DNA of 64,000 bases, from contig OY970256.1 of assembly GCA_963715565.1 (NCBI GenBank), positions 1,736,001-1,800,000 of the forward strand. Direction: 5' to 3'. The stretch is from JACVRN01 sp963715565 (GTDB taxonomy: Bacteria > Acidobacteriota > Blastocatellia > Pyrinomonadales > Pyrinomonadaceae). Shown piece after piece: positions 41,826 to 50,713 of the stretch. Each line of letters opens with the position of its first letter. The stretch's first letter is position 1. A program made the translations under genes and the position numbers. The notes beneath the pieces were generated by a model, which had not been told where the DNA came from, did no database searches, and saw only the letters and a list, made by a program, of their open reading frames with translations.

Positions 41826-41862
41826 AAAAGGGTCGTGCCACTTAAACTGGCACGACCCTTTT
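41826..41862. terminator. Bidirectional terminator
   Basis: A 15-base perfect stem (AAAAGGGTCGTGCCA with TGGCACGACCCTTTT) and a 7-base loop, between the convergent secreted-protein and S8 protease genes; T-rich on both sides. Confidence 0.8.
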
Positions 41863-41921
41863 CTCTTGAGTTGATTACAGCCTCGCACGGATTGCCTGCA
41901 ACTTTGTGCGAGACGCATTCT

Positions 41922-43721
41922 TTATTTGACGTAGGTTGTCACAGACTGTGAGACCCCTACGTTGCCTTTCGCGTCATATGCTCTGGCTAGTAGAGTGTGA
42001 GCACCGAGAGACATTTTGCGCGTGTTCAGTTTCATAGCGAATGGAGGCGTCGTTGACGAAGCGCTCAACTTACCGTCCACGTACAACTCCACCCTGACCA
42101 CACCCACATTATCCGTCGCGCCGAACGTCACATTAATATTACCGGAGATGTTTGAGCCGTTTGACGGCGAGGTGATCGCTATAGTCGGAGGCTGCGAGTC
42201 CGTGACATTGTTGACGGTCACGACATTGGTCGCGCTCGACGCGTTTCCGGCTGCATCTCTGACGGTCGCTGTTAACGTACATGCTCCATTGGCCCTGCTC
42301 TTAGTGTCAATCGAGAAGACATAAGGCGCTGCTGTGTCCGTTCCAACCACGACCCCGTCAACGCTCAGGCTGACGGACGCCACGCCCACGTTATCGCTGG
42401 CTGCTACGTCTACGGAGACCACGCCCGAAACGGTAGCGTTTTGAGCGGGCGAGTTAAAGCCTGCGGTCGGCGCTGTCACGTCCCCGGTAGGAGGAGGCGG
42501 TGGCACAGGATTTCCCGCAGCCAGATTCACAGCGCCCGCAGCATTAATTCTGCCCCAACCGAAACTGGTATCCCGCCCGGCTGCCCCTAGATCATTGGCA
42601 GACTGCTTCAAAATGTCCTGCACCTGCGTTGCCGTCAAAGCGGGATTAACAGAAAGCACTAGCGCCGCTACGCCCGCTACAAACGGTGCGGAGAAGGATG
42701 TGCCGCCGACGTACGAATAACCGCCGCCTCTGATGGTAGTTAATGCGCCTTCGGGCGCAGCCAAATCTATATTGTTACCCGTGTTGGAGAAGAAGGAGAG
42801 TGCGTCCGCCTGATCCGTGGCGCTGACGGTCAGGACATAAGGATTATCCGCCGCGGAGACGAAAGTCCCTGCGTTACCTGCTGAAACCGTCACCACTCCG
42901 CCCTTGCTCTGAAAGTATTTCGCAGCGGTCGTGACGGTCGAGCTTTCGGAGACGCCGCTAAAGCTGATGTTTGCCACGCGCGCACCGTGGTCCGCCGCCC
43001 AGTTAAGACCGCTCGCCATTGACGAATATGTTGCATATCCGGTGGAATCGGCTACGCGTACAGGCATCAACCTGCATCCCCAGGCCACGGAGGCCACGCC
43101 GGTCCCGTTGTTTGTGCTCGCAGCCGCAGTGCCCGCGACCTTTGTCCCGTGCCCATGCACGTCGCTCGTATCCGAGTTATTACTATAAATATTCCAACCG
43201 GGAACCATCTTCCCTGTAAGGTCTTCGTGTGTGCCGTCCACGCCCGTGTCCAGAATAGCAATGGTAATGCTGCTGCTTCCGGTCGTTACAGGCCAAGCGC
43301 TCGGAGCGTCTATCTTGCGCAGCCCCCATGCCTCGCCCGCACCGTAATTCGGATCGTTGGGAATCATCTCGTCCGGCGCGACCAAGCGGTCCAGCTCTGC
43401 GAACTCCACATCCGGCATGGATTGAAACACACGCATCGCAGCATTTTCGCTGGCCTGCTCGGGAAGCTGTAACACGCGAACGCCGGTCGCGCCAATCTCG
43501 CCTTTATCACGAGCGCCATGCGTTGAGACCAACTCGCGCACGCGCCCCGATGATGTTCCGGAGCGAAACTTGACAAGCACTCTGCCGGGAACAAACTGTT
43601 CTTCGACCTCGTCCTGCCGATTCCAGTTTTCCGCCCGCGCAACTCTGCCGAACCTGAGCGGCAACAAAACTAAGAGCGCGACCAGACCAGCCGCCCACAC
43701 GACTCTCAAACGATTGTTCAT
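41922..43721 (-). CDS. Secreted subtilisin-like protease (S8) 2 with two Ig-like domains
   Basis: Protein of about 599 residues. Signal peptide (1-30), an I9-like propeptide (FVPGRVLVKFRSG .. VEFAELDRL) and an S8 domain with Asp158 (IAILDTGVDG), His191 (HGTKVAGT; the second His of the usual HGTH is Lys), oxyanion Asn283 (SAGNAG) and Ser342 (GGTSFSAPF). Two Ig-like modules follow, each starting P-x2-(G/A)-(F/I)-x-SP and containing ATDNVGV or ASDNVGV. They resemble cadherin- or Big-type domains that bind polymer or the cell surface. GGAGGGAG lies 5 bases before ATG 43721. A c-di-GMP riboswitch leads the gene. Confidence 0.92.
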   Translation of the reverse strand: MNNRLRVVWAAGLVALLVLLPLRFGRVARAENWNRQDEVEEQFVPGRVLVKFRSGTSSGRVRELVSTHGARDKGEIGATGVRVLQLPEQASENAAMRVFQSMPDVEFAELDRLVAPDEMIPNDPNYGAGEAWGLRKIDAPSAWPVTTGSSSITIAILDTGVDGTHEDLTGKMVPGWNIYSNNSDTSDVHGHGTKVAGTAAASTNNGTGVASVAWGCRLMPVRVADSTGYATYSSMASGLNWAADHGARVANISFSGVSESSTVTTAAKYFQSKGGVVTVSAGNAGTFVSAADNPYVLTVSATDQADALSFFSNTGNNIDLAAPEGALTTIRGGGYSYVGGTSFSAPFVAGVAALVLSVNPALTATQVQDILKQSANDLGAAGRDTSFGWGRINAAGAVNLAAGNPVPPPPPTGDVTAPTAGFNSPAQNATVSGVVSVDVAASDNVGVASVSLSVDGVVVGTDTAAPYVFSIDTKSRANGACTLTATVRDAAGNASSATNVVTVNNVTDSQPPTIAITSPSNGSNISGNINVTFGATDNVGVVRVELYVDGKLSASSTTPPFAMKLNTRKMSLGAHTLLARAYDAKGNVGVSQSVTTYVK

Positions 43722-43992
43722 CAAACTCCCTCCAGGCCACTTCGCTCCAGCGAAGAGGTAATGTTTCCAATAGCGCGAGGGTGCTGGCTTGCTTTTTAAG
43801 CGGGTAGCTACGAGGAGCGGCTCACACGTAAAGGCTGAGTCGCATATGGCACTGAATGAGCAGGGAGTGAGCGCGAGACTCTGCGTGCGCAAAGAAGCTG
43901 GAAGCGTGTATCAGAGGTGTGGGGATTGAACCGTAGAAGAAGGAAGGGCTATCACAGTCGCTCTTGCGCGAGCTGTCGGTTCTTTGTTTCTA
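43722..43992 (-). other. Leader between riboswitch 2 and protease 2
   Basis: About 270 bases of probable 5' leader. I see the ribosome binding site next to 43721 but no intrinsic terminator between aptamer and gene, so control of translation or Rho-dependent control is likelier than attenuation. Confidence 0.4.
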
Positions 43993-44112
43993 ATCACTCA
44001 CTTCGGCAACCCGGCCAAGTCTCGAATAAGAGAAACATTTCGTTCTCCACTTCGGAGACTTCCGTAGGCTTTGCGACCCCCGCTCACACGAGGTGTGCCT
44101 TTATCGGTCGTC
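43993..44112 (-). promoter_or_regulatory. c-di-GMP-I (GEMM-I) riboswitch 2
   Basis: On the minus strand: CCGATAAAGGCACACC, P2, GGGGGTCGCAAAGCC, a P3 stem AAGTCTC / GAGACTT, and GGCCGGGTTGCCGAAGTGAG. The first 50 bases differ from riboswitch 1 at a single position, while the P3 stem differs in sequence but keeps pairing. The R in GGGTTRCCG differs too, as allowed by the GEMM consensus. The distance to the S8 protease start is about 270 bases. Confidence 0.88.
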
Positions 44113-44322
44113 TTTCAAACGAAACGCGCGCGCCCGCGAACCCGGGCCGCCGTTTCATGTAAAGGGCAATCTCTTTCGGACAGCCCCTCTCTTAATCAGA
44201 CTACTGTTGCCGAAAGGTCGTGTCAATCATTATTTTGGCCGTTGTTGAACACAACCCTCCGCCTCCGCTCGCTCCATCGCGCGAGCGGGCTTAAGCTTTT
44301 CTCTTCTAAGACTTAACAAAGC
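44113..44322. other. Intergenic region upstream of riboswitch 2
   Basis: Holds the presumed promoter of the riboswitch transcript and the 3' side of the SH3-like gene. I see no repeat or gene. Confidence 0.3.
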
Positions 44323-45072
44323 CTAGCCCGGTGCTTTTATAACGGAGAGCGATTCGAGTTGCTTACGCGCGGCTTCGGCCTCAAGGCTTCGAGGGTGGCG
44401 GCGCAACACCTCGCGCCACGCCCAGCCGTCGTAACGAAATCGCTTCTCCCTCGGGTCGAAGACGAAGATGATGCCCTGGCGATTATAACGGTCGAGCCCG
44501 TTGTAGTTCATGAAGTAGCTCACGACGGGCGCGCCGTTGGCCGTCATCTCACGCTCTGCCAGACGGCGCGCGGCCTCGCGCGAGAGCTTCGACGCGGCCT
44601 CTTCCGCCGCCTCGCCGTACAGCATCAGGACTGCCGGGCGCAGAGGCGAGCGTGGAAACGTGTCCAGAAAGATGCGCGCCCGCGCGATGCGGTCAAAGTC
44701 TTCCGAGCCGCGTATGAGCCTGACGAGTCTTTCATCATCGCCCGCGCGATTGGGCACAATGAGCGCATCGGCTTGCAGCCAGCCGCGCGTCCGCCGCGTC
44801 ACGGCCACGCGATAAAACGTCACGCCCTCCGCAGACGGTTTAGCTCCCATGATGGCGACCATGCGCCCGCGACTCATGCGCTGCAAGAGGCGGGCAGAAA
44901 GGCTAGGCTCGTCGCGCAAAGCAGACAATCTTTCATCGACCACAACCGCAAGCCTCCCGCCCACAGGCGCGCGACGCTGCTGCGCAATGGCCTCAGGCGT
45001 GTAGACAAAGAGCGTGACGAAGAGAGAAACAAAGAAGTACGCGACTGTTTTTCTACAGGAGAGAAAAGACAT
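44323..45072 (-). CDS. Secreted SH3-like domain protein
   Basis: Exported protein of about 249 residues with a signal peptide (about 1-30). An SH3-like domain follows (LAVVVDERLSALRDEPSLSARLLQRMSRGRMVAIMG .. RGWLQADAL, given in parts), then helical segments, a YNGLDRYNRQGIIFVFD block and a C-terminal RHPRSLEAEAARKQLESL that looks TPR-like. Probably binds cell wall. GGAGG precedes ATG 45072 by 9 bases. Confidence 0.65.
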   Translation of the reverse strand: MSFLSCRKTVAYFFVSLFVTLFVYTPEAIAQQRRAPVGGRLAVVVDERLSALRDEPSLSARLLQRMSRGRMVAIMGAKPSAEGVTFYRVAVTRRTRGWLQADALIVPNRAGDDERLVRLIRGSEDFDRIARARIFLDTFPRSPLRPAVLMLYGEAAEEAASKLSREAARRLAEREMTANGAPVVSYFMNYNGLDRYNRQGIIFVFDPREKRFRYDGWAWREVLRRHPRSLEAEAARKQLESLSVIKAPG

Positions 45073-45178
45073 GGGTTGAGCCTCCAGAGTTTTAATGAGG
45101 CGCAAGATGAATGAGGCGCAAGAAGGATTAGCACTTAGCCCGCGCACGGGTGCACGCGGCGGACGAGGATTTTCAAAT

Positions 45179-45733
45179 CTAACGCGGCGAGCGCCGACGG
45201 GTCGTAGAGAGCCCTTGAGCAGACAATTTCACGCGCGCTTCGGCGGCTAGAATACGTTCACGCGCGCCCGCGTGATGAACATGACAGATGGCGTTGGCGA
45301 GCGCGTCTGCGGCGTCGTGCGGCTCCGGCACACTGGCAAGCGAAAGAAGCACGCGAACCATCTCCTGCACCTGATGCTTTTCGGCGTTGCCGTAGCCCAC
45401 CACCGTCTGCTTCACCAGTCGCGGGCTGTACTCATGAATCTCCAAACGTGCGCGCTCGGCGGCCAGTAGCGCCACGCCGCGCACCTGCCCGAGCTTGAGC
45501 GCGGTCTTAACGTTGGTCGCGTAAAAAGCCTCTTCAATCGAGCAGGCATCGGGCTTCAAGCGCGCGATGACCGCTTCCAGGCCGTCGTAGATTTTCAAGA
45601 GCCGCTTCGGAAAACTTTCGCGCGGCGGCGCTTTGACAACGCCGAATTCGACCAGCCGGATGACGCGTCCCTCTGTCTCTATGACGCCCCACCCCGTGGT
45701 CTCGCTTCCCGGATCAACGCCCAACACACGCAC
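45179..45733 (-). CDS. ruvC: Holliday junction endonuclease RuvC
   Basis: Resolvase of about 184 residues that cuts four-way DNA junctions during recombination. Four acidic catalytic residues are visible: Asp in VLGVDPGSETTGWG, Glu in SIEEAFYATNVKTALKLGQ, and Asp, Asp in HDAADALANAICH. The C-terminus is a short basic tail (TTRRRSPR). The start GTG 45733 puts the first strand at the N-terminus as usual; a GTG at 45760 is an alternative. Neither ruvA nor ruvB is adjacent. Confidence 0.92.
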   Translation of the reverse strand: MRVLGVDPGSETTGWGVIETEGRVIRLVEFGVVKAPPRESFPKRLLKIYDGLEAVIARLKPDACSIEEAFYATNVKTALKLGQVRGVALLAAERARLEIHEYSPRLVKQTVVGYGNAEKHQVQEMVRVLLSLASVPEPHDAADALANAICHVHHAGARERILAAEARVKLSAQGLSTTRRRSPR

Positions 45734-45769
45734 CGCTCTCAAATAACATAAAATCAGCACTGTTTACAA

Positions 45770-45920
45770 TAAATAAAGTCCTTACCTTAAAAATAAAGTT
45801 CTTGCATAAGTCCAACTTCTTTTGGCACAACCGCATTTATTCCATTCAGGTGGTCATGAGACAGCAATAAAGTTGCATACCATGTATTAGAGTTGCTTAC
45901 CACGCAATAAAATTGCGCGC
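45770..45920. repeat. Iterated AATAAAGTTnTT motifs, left edge of the AT-rich island
   Basis: Five spaced, degenerate copies run left to right: AATAAAGTCCTTACC, AATAAAGTTCTTGCATA, AATAAAGTTGCATACC, ATTAGAGTTGCTTACC and AATAAAATTGCGCGC. Spacing is irregular. Related motifs in mostly inverted orientation stand on the other side of the island (47755-47950). Confidence 0.55.
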
Positions 45921-46052
45921 TACGTGCAAAAAGTTAAGCCACAGAACGCTCAACACCTCAAATCCACTCACAGCCAACTATTGACTCAGAAAAGAATTCA
46001 CAGTAAATGTCATTTCAGTTCAGCCTTGAAATTCAATGTTGGGAGGTTCAAC

Positions 46053-46310
46053 ATGAATCCTGTTAAGGGCTACACGATGCTCAACTTCCTTAATTGGCTT
46101 ACGAACTCTCACCCTGAGGTGCATGACTTGAGAAGCCTGAGCGAGGAAGATTTGGTCAGGCTCATTGATGAGTATGAGGAGGGAAAAGTTTCCGCAAATC
46201 CTGCTTTGAAAGCAAAGTGGCTTATCGGATTCAATTATCTCATTAAAGATCAGGGCGATTGGGAGGGTTATGATCTGGCAAGGCAAACGCTCAGATCAGA
46301 TTTTGATTGA
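46053..46310 (+). CDS. Small protein of the AT-rich island
   Basis: Unrecognised soluble protein of 85 residues (MNPVKGYTMLNFLNWLTN .. LSEEDLVRLIDEYEEGK ..). It looks all-helical. GGGAGG lies 6 bases before ATG 46053. Its base composition is AT-richer than genes outside the island. Could be an adaptor or immunity-type protein for the membrane protein that follows. Confidence 0.55.
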   Translation: MNPVKGYTMLNFLNWLTNSHPEVHDLRSLSEEDLVRLIDEYEEGKVSANPALKAKWLIGFNYLIKDQGDWEGYDLARQTLRSDFD

Positions 46311-46482
46311 GAAAGTAGCGACGGAAAGGTTCACTACGGATACAAAGCGCGGGTGCTGGGTTCTAAGTGTTCCTTTCTGAACCTCGCAGCGTTTCCAGCG
46401 TCTCTCTATCGAGTTCGTTGTTCTGGACTTTTTATTGAAGTCTCCATAAGTTCATCAAAGAGACACCAAGATAATTCGTTAT

Positions 46483-47454
46483 ATGGAACAGTCTGAAATC
46501 GAAAGATTCTTATCAGGTTTTCGGGCTTGGCTGAATGATAGGCATCATACTGCCCCAATTAGTGAAGAGAAGAATATAGACTCTTTACTTCATGAATATC
46601 TATCTTCTACAGGTATAAGAGATGTTGACGAGTATATAGGAAATCTAAAAGCCTTACGCGCAGGTAAAACCTACCAGACTCTAACGGATGAGATGACTCG
46701 ACTGGGAGCTAAACCTAAACGCTCCGTTCGACTCGATGAAGATAGCGACATCCTTGTGCGTCACAGAAAAGTACCTCTCCATGCTATGTTTTTGTATACG
46801 TCAGAGGATAAAACCGTTGAAGCATATATCGCTGACAATTGGGGGGCCCTTGATACGCTATCAGGAGACTTCTGCGATATCCATCAGAGTGTAGATCAAT
46901 TTCAAAATGCAGCTGATGCTTATGATTTTATTGAGCATCTTGATGTGATCCGAGATTCGGGTTCTGTAGCTTACTCTAAGCTTCCAGGAATGTTCTTTTG
47001 GGATAATAACGGAGTAGTTGAGTACATACCATTCGGTGTTACTCCGACCTTAGAGCATATCAGACTGATTGTTCGAACTATATTTGAAGAAGTCCGTAAT
47101 AACCCAACTATAACCTCAGTAAAAAGAGCCAAAAAAAATTTAGAAAACGCACACTATCCTACTCGCACAGCACCTATAAAAAAGCCAAGTATATGGGGTG
47201 ATCTCATTGGCTTTCTCCTTGCATTTGTCGTTGTTATTGGCGCAGTTGTTCTAGCTTCGAGATGGGCCTCGCCACTAGTATTAGGCGTAGTACTAATTGC
47301 TACCATTCTTATCTTCTTGCTTGTTGCAGCTCTAATTCTAAGGCGATCTGATGATCTATCAGAATCAAATTTCATGACAGTAATTAGCCATATTGTTAGA
47401 AGTATTCCCTTGCTCCGCCAAATAAGTGAATCAAACAATAAGAACAACGATTAA
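46483..47454 (+). CDS. Membrane-anchored protein of unknown function, island gene
   Basis: Protein of 323 residues that I do not recognise. The N-terminal 220 residues are soluble, with a small helical start and a domain including VPLHAMFLYTSEDKTVEAYI and DNWGALDTLSGDFCDIH, which has the feel of an alpha/beta sensor or effector domain of bacterial conflict systems. Two membrane segments follow (about 239-258 and 264-286) and then a short basic tail. There is no ribosome binding site of note. Its stop overlaps the next start by one base (TAATG). Confidence 0.6.
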   Translation: MEQSEIERFLSGFRAWLNDRHHTAPISEEKNIDSLLHEYLSSTGIRDVDEYIGNLKALRAGKTYQTLTDEMTRLGAKPKRSVRLDEDSDILVRHRKVPLHAMFLYTSEDKTVEAYIADNWGALDTLSGDFCDIHQSVDQFQNAADAYDFIEHLDVIRDSGSVAYSKLPGMFFWDNNGVVEYIPFGVTPTLEHIRLIVRTIFEEVRNNPTITSVKRAKKNLENAHYPTRTAPIKKPSIWGDLIGFLLAFVVVIGAVVLASRWASPLVLGVVLIATILIFLLVAALILRRSDDLSESNFMTVISHIVRSIPLLRQISESNNKNND

Positions 47455-47741
47455 TGTTAGTACTAGAAGATGCGCAACTTGAATTAGAGGAAAAACATGA
47501 ATGTCTCGAGTTGTGTTTACAACGCTTAAGCCCTATAGAGCGCGAGCTAATCAGGCGGTACCATGAAAAAGATGGAGAAGGAAAGGCCAAGATAGTTTCT
47601 CGAGAGCGTCTAGCTCAGGAACTTGGAATGACAGTTAGTGCATTACGTCTAAAGGCTTTTTGGTTAAGGGAGAAGCTACGTATATGTATGGAGTCTTGCT
47701 TGAATTGTAATCATCATAAATCAAAATGTACTCACTACTAA
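47454..47741 (+). CDS. Sigma-70 region-4-like helix-turn-helix protein
   Basis: Protein of 95 residues. LSPIERELIRRYHEKDG and RERLAQELGMTVSALRLKAFWLREKL are the pattern of ECF sigma factor region 4, but region 2 is absent, so it cannot be a complete sigma factor. The C-terminus has several Cys and His (CMESCLNCNHHKSKCTHY), a possible metal site. It is translationally coupled to the membrane protein. Membrane partner and HTH protein recall an anti-sigma or signal-adaptor pair. Confidence 0.6.
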   Translation: MLVLEDAQLELEEKHECLELCLQRLSPIERELIRRYHEKDGEGKAKIVSRERLAQELGMTVSALRLKAFWLREKLRICMESCLNCNHHKSKCTHY

Positions 47742-47754
47742 GCTGCTGGGTAAG

Positions 47755-47950
47755 TATCTCATGATTAAGGAAGAACCTTATTTTCCACTCGATTTCTTAC
47801 CCTAATGGGAAAATTGGCTTTAGGGAAGAACTTTATTTTCAAATCAGTCCAGTTGGGCAATCCAAAATAAAGAACTTATCCCCTCTTCAGAGAAGAACTT
47901 TATTGTTCGGGAACAAGGACGAGTGCCAGCGATAAAGTCGTTGCGAAACA
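47755..47950. repeat. Iterated AAGAACTTTATT motifs, right edge of the AT-rich island
   Basis: Copies read GAAGAACCTTATTTTC, GAAGAACTTTATTTTC, AATAAAGAACTTATCC, GAAGAACTTTATTGTTC and GATAAAGTCGTTGC. The main form is the reverse complement of the AATAAAGTTCTT motif at the left edge, so the island is bounded by clusters in opposite orientation. Confidence 0.55.
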
Positions 47951-47996
47951 AATAACGCAGATGCCCGGCGGCTAAAACGTGCCCGGTTCAAAAGTA

Positions 47997-48031
47997 AGAG
48001 CGGCGAGTCTGTTGATAAGACTCGCCGCTCT
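47997..48031. terminator. Bidirectional terminator
   Basis: A perfect 14-base stem (AGAGCGGCGAGTCT with its complement) and a 7-base loop, with TCTTCCCTTT on the right. It ends the island on one side and serves the dehydrogenase gene on the other. Confidence 0.7.
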
Positions 48032-48113
48032 CTTCCCTTTAGCCACTGTCGCTGGAGACAGGACGAGGATTGTTATAGAGCAGGCTTCATAAGACAGACG
48101 CTTTCGAGTCCGA

Positions 48114-49751
48114 TTAACGGCGGCGGAAGATTTCGTAAACGGCACCGTTCGAGATTGAGACCACGAACAGGTTGCCGTTCAGTCCGGTCTGAATGTCTGT
48201 GCCGACCCCGAAGTTTCTGCCGATGAGCAGGCTTTCGCTTTCGGTGATGTCGAACTTGCACAGATTATCCGCGACGCGGTCTTCCAGCCGGGCGTCATCC
48301 ACGCCGATTTTGCGGCGATTGCCCGTCAGGTTGAAGTGGAACAGATGCCCTCCCTCAAGAAAGGGACGGGCTCCGGCCATAAAGAGGTCGCCCTCGTACT
48401 GCGGCCCGAGCCCACGCCCTCGCACGAAGCCTATGCCGCCGGGGGCGACTTCAAACTTCCAGCTAAACTCCGGCGCGCTGTAGTGTGCGCCGGGCAACAT
48501 AAACAGTCTGGACAAAGCCTGGCCGGGCGTGTCGGCGATGAGCGTCGGCGACCACCTTAATTGCTGTAAACCAAAATAAGGTGTCCCCAGACATGGATCA
48601 TTGTCGGGGCTGGTTTCGATAGCCTTGTACTGCGCGATACGCTCGGGCGGCCCCATAATCTGCACCCAGCCGGAATTAAATCCCGGCTCGACGCGATTAA
48701 GCTCGCTGAAACTGTCGTCGCCGTTCTCCTGCTCCCACAGGAAGCCTGAGATGGGATCGAAGTCCATGCCGAAGTTGTTGCGCAAACCGTAGGCGTAAAT
48801 CTTCTTGATGTTCGCCGCCGCCTCTCCCGTCAAATTCGTCTGAGCGTTGAAGAAAGGATTGTCCGTCGGCGTCGAGCCGTCGTCGTTCAGGCGCAGGATG
48901 ACTCCCGTCAGGTGCGCGTCGTCCGGGTCAGGCCCGCCGAACTGATCGTCCTGCATCACGGGCCCGGGGCAGTTGGCCGTCGGCCCGCACGGAAGATTCT
49001 GCAACTTGCCGCGCCGCCCCGTATCGCCGATAACGATGTAGAGCTTGCCGTCAGGTCCGAATCTAAGAACGCCGCCGTCGTGGTTTCCGCGCGGCGGCTG
49101 CTCCTCGTCTCCCTGTCCGGCAGGCACTGGAGCGCCGTCGTTCTGAAAGGCGCGCAACATGATTAGATTATGGTCGTACGTGAGCGCGGAGCCGTCCCAG
49201 GTGAAACGGTCTACACGATTGCCCAGCAGGGGCACCTGTAGAATATTGTCTGTGTCCGGCGCAAACATATTTGAGTCCAGACACCTCGGCTCATCCGGAA
49301 AAAATTCATTGGCTGGCGGGGCTGTGCTTTGACACGTCCAGTACAGGTAGACTCCGTTGTCCGTGGGAAAGTTCGGATGCAGGGCGATGCCCAGCAGGCC
49401 GCGCTCGGAAGCGAAGTTCACACCTAAATCAAGCACCGTGCTCTGCACAACTCCGTTCACAACACGCTGCACCTTGCCCGTGTTCTTCTCCAGCACCAGC
49501 ATGTCGTTCGCGCCCAGAAAGGCTATGCTGATGGGATTGTCCAGGCCGGAGACCACCGTTCTCACCCCCAGATTCGGGACCAGCATCTGCGGCCCGCCGG
49601 ATTGCGCCTCTGCAAACCTGCTCGCGCCGGAAAAGATGACGACTACCAGACATGCCAACAGCGCACAGGCCGCGACGCAGCGTCGTTTCCCTGTCCGAGC
49701 GCGGCGAATCGAGGTACGGTTTAATGCGAGAGATGCGCGTGCCTTCTTCAT
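48114..49751 (-). CDS. PQQ-type soluble sugar dehydrogenase-like protein
   Basis: Exported protein of about 545 residues. After a twin-basic N-terminus and signal segment, a six-bladed beta-propeller of the glucose/sorbosone dehydrogenase family is visible: VSGLDNPISIAFL, SERGLLGIALHPNFP, GNHDGGVLRFGPDGKLYIVIGD and YAYGLRNNFGMDFDPISGFLW (given in parts), then GDDSFSELNRVEPGFNSGW. The His of NHDGG and the Arg of LRN are typical active-site residues. AGGAGG lies 6-7 bases before ATG 49751. No cofactor synthesis genes are near. It would oxidise sugars in the periplasm or outside. Confidence 0.85.
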   Translation of the reverse strand: MKKARASLALNRTSIRRARTGKRRCVAACALLACLVVVIFSGASRFAEAQSGGPQMLVPNLGVRTVVSGLDNPISIAFLGANDMLVLEKNTGKVQRVVNGVVQSTVLDLGVNFASERGLLGIALHPNFPTDNGVYLYWTCQSTAPPANEFFPDEPRCLDSNMFAPDTDNILQVPLLGNRVDRFTWDGSALTYDHNLIMLRAFQNDGAPVPAGQGDEEQPPRGNHDGGVLRFGPDGKLYIVIGDTGRRGKLQNLPCGPTANCPGPVMQDDQFGGPDPDDAHLTGVILRLNDDGSTPTDNPFFNAQTNLTGEAAANIKKIYAYGLRNNFGMDFDPISGFLWEQENGDDSFSELNRVEPGFNSGWVQIMGPPERIAQYKAIETSPDNDPCLGTPYFGLQQLRWSPTLIADTPGQALSRLFMLPGAHYSAPEFSWKFEVAPGGIGFVRGRGLGPQYEGDLFMAGARPFLEGGHLFHFNLTGNRRKIGVDDARLEDRVADNLCKFDITESESLLIGRNFGVGTDIQTGLNGNLFVVSISNGAVYEIFRRR

Positions 49752-49990
49752 AAATAACCTCCTTTTTCTCCACATGGATTACTCAAACAGTCTTCGCCGC
49801 ATGATTGCAGCGGGGACACACGACCTGCTACGGATGAAAGAGGGGTTTACAAACCCGACTGCTCTCTCATCCATCAGGAGACATGAATCGTGAGCGGGGG
49901 ATGGACGCTTAAACAGTCGGGTCGCGGGGAAGGATTTGTTCGGGTCTCGATTGGTCGGGCGTTATTCCACCACGGCCCGTTTCTACTTTC

Positions 49991-50533
49991 CTAGTGATTA
50001 TCTCCGCCTTCATGGTCAATCTGGCTGCGGATTTCACCACCGGGCCGCAACGTGCTATGCACGTTGACGTAGGTTGCTCCGGCGCGCATGGCGCGGAGCA
50101 GCTCGGCAAACTCGCCCGCCCCGATGCCTTGACCCACAGGTCCTACGACATCGTCAGCATTGATTACCCCTGTGATGGTCGCGGGCGGCGTAGGGCAGCG
50201 CTGCGTCCCCGGCGGGATTACAGTCGTCGGAGGCAGCAGTTCGGGATTGGCACAGAGCCAGACGCTGATGCCGCCGTTGACACCGCGCTGACCAAAGTGA
50301 ATGTGCGCCTGTGTGACGTCTCCTTCCAGAGCGGCGTAGCTCAGCGCGTAGGCGATTTCCGTGTCGTCGTTGTTGATTCGTGCGTGGAGTACGCCGTTGC
50401 CGGTGGTCGAGATTGCCGGGACTTCCTCATAACCAACCAGGAACTCTTTGATGTTCTTGAAGCCTTGCGTAAAAGCGAGCGTAGCGGCTGCCGCGATGAT
50501 TACCAGCGAGGCAATCACACTTATTTTTTTCAT
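49991..50533 (-). CDS. Secreted CHRD domain protein
   Basis: Exported protein of 180 residues with a signal peptide (1-22). The CHRD domain shows FLVGYEEVPAISTTGNG, QAHIHFGQRGVNGG and YVNVHSTLRPGGEIRSQI. The conserved His residues of these blocks are typical, but the function is unknown. It follows the dehydrogenase upstream region at 240 bases and may be independent. ATG 50533 has GGGAGG-like bases upstream. Confidence 0.88.
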   Translation of the reverse strand: MKKISVIASLVIIAAAATLAFTQGFKNIKEFLVGYEEVPAISTTGNGVLHARINNDDTEIAYALSYAALEGDVTQAHIHFGQRGVNGGISVWLCANPELLPPTTVIPPGTQRCPTPPATITGVINADDVVGPVGQGIGAGEFAELLRAMRAGATYVNVHSTLRPGGEIRSQIDHEGGDNH

Positions 50534-50713
50534 TTTCTACCTCCCAGGTGGAAGTTTCGTTATTGATACGGCACGACCGCGCCGGGCGTGCGCGTAGAGA
50601 TTCGGGGAACGTGTGGGGGGAGATTGAACCTGTTAATTATCAGTCAGGGTAGCGGTCAGCTTATACGGCGTTGGCGGATTAGTCTTTCACGCTTGAAACT
50701 TTTTTCAACAGGC

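Noticed and set aside
47454..47741. A complete ECF sigma factor in the AT-rich island.
   Set aside because: Only region 4 is present; upstream in all frames lies the membrane protein gene, not a region 2.
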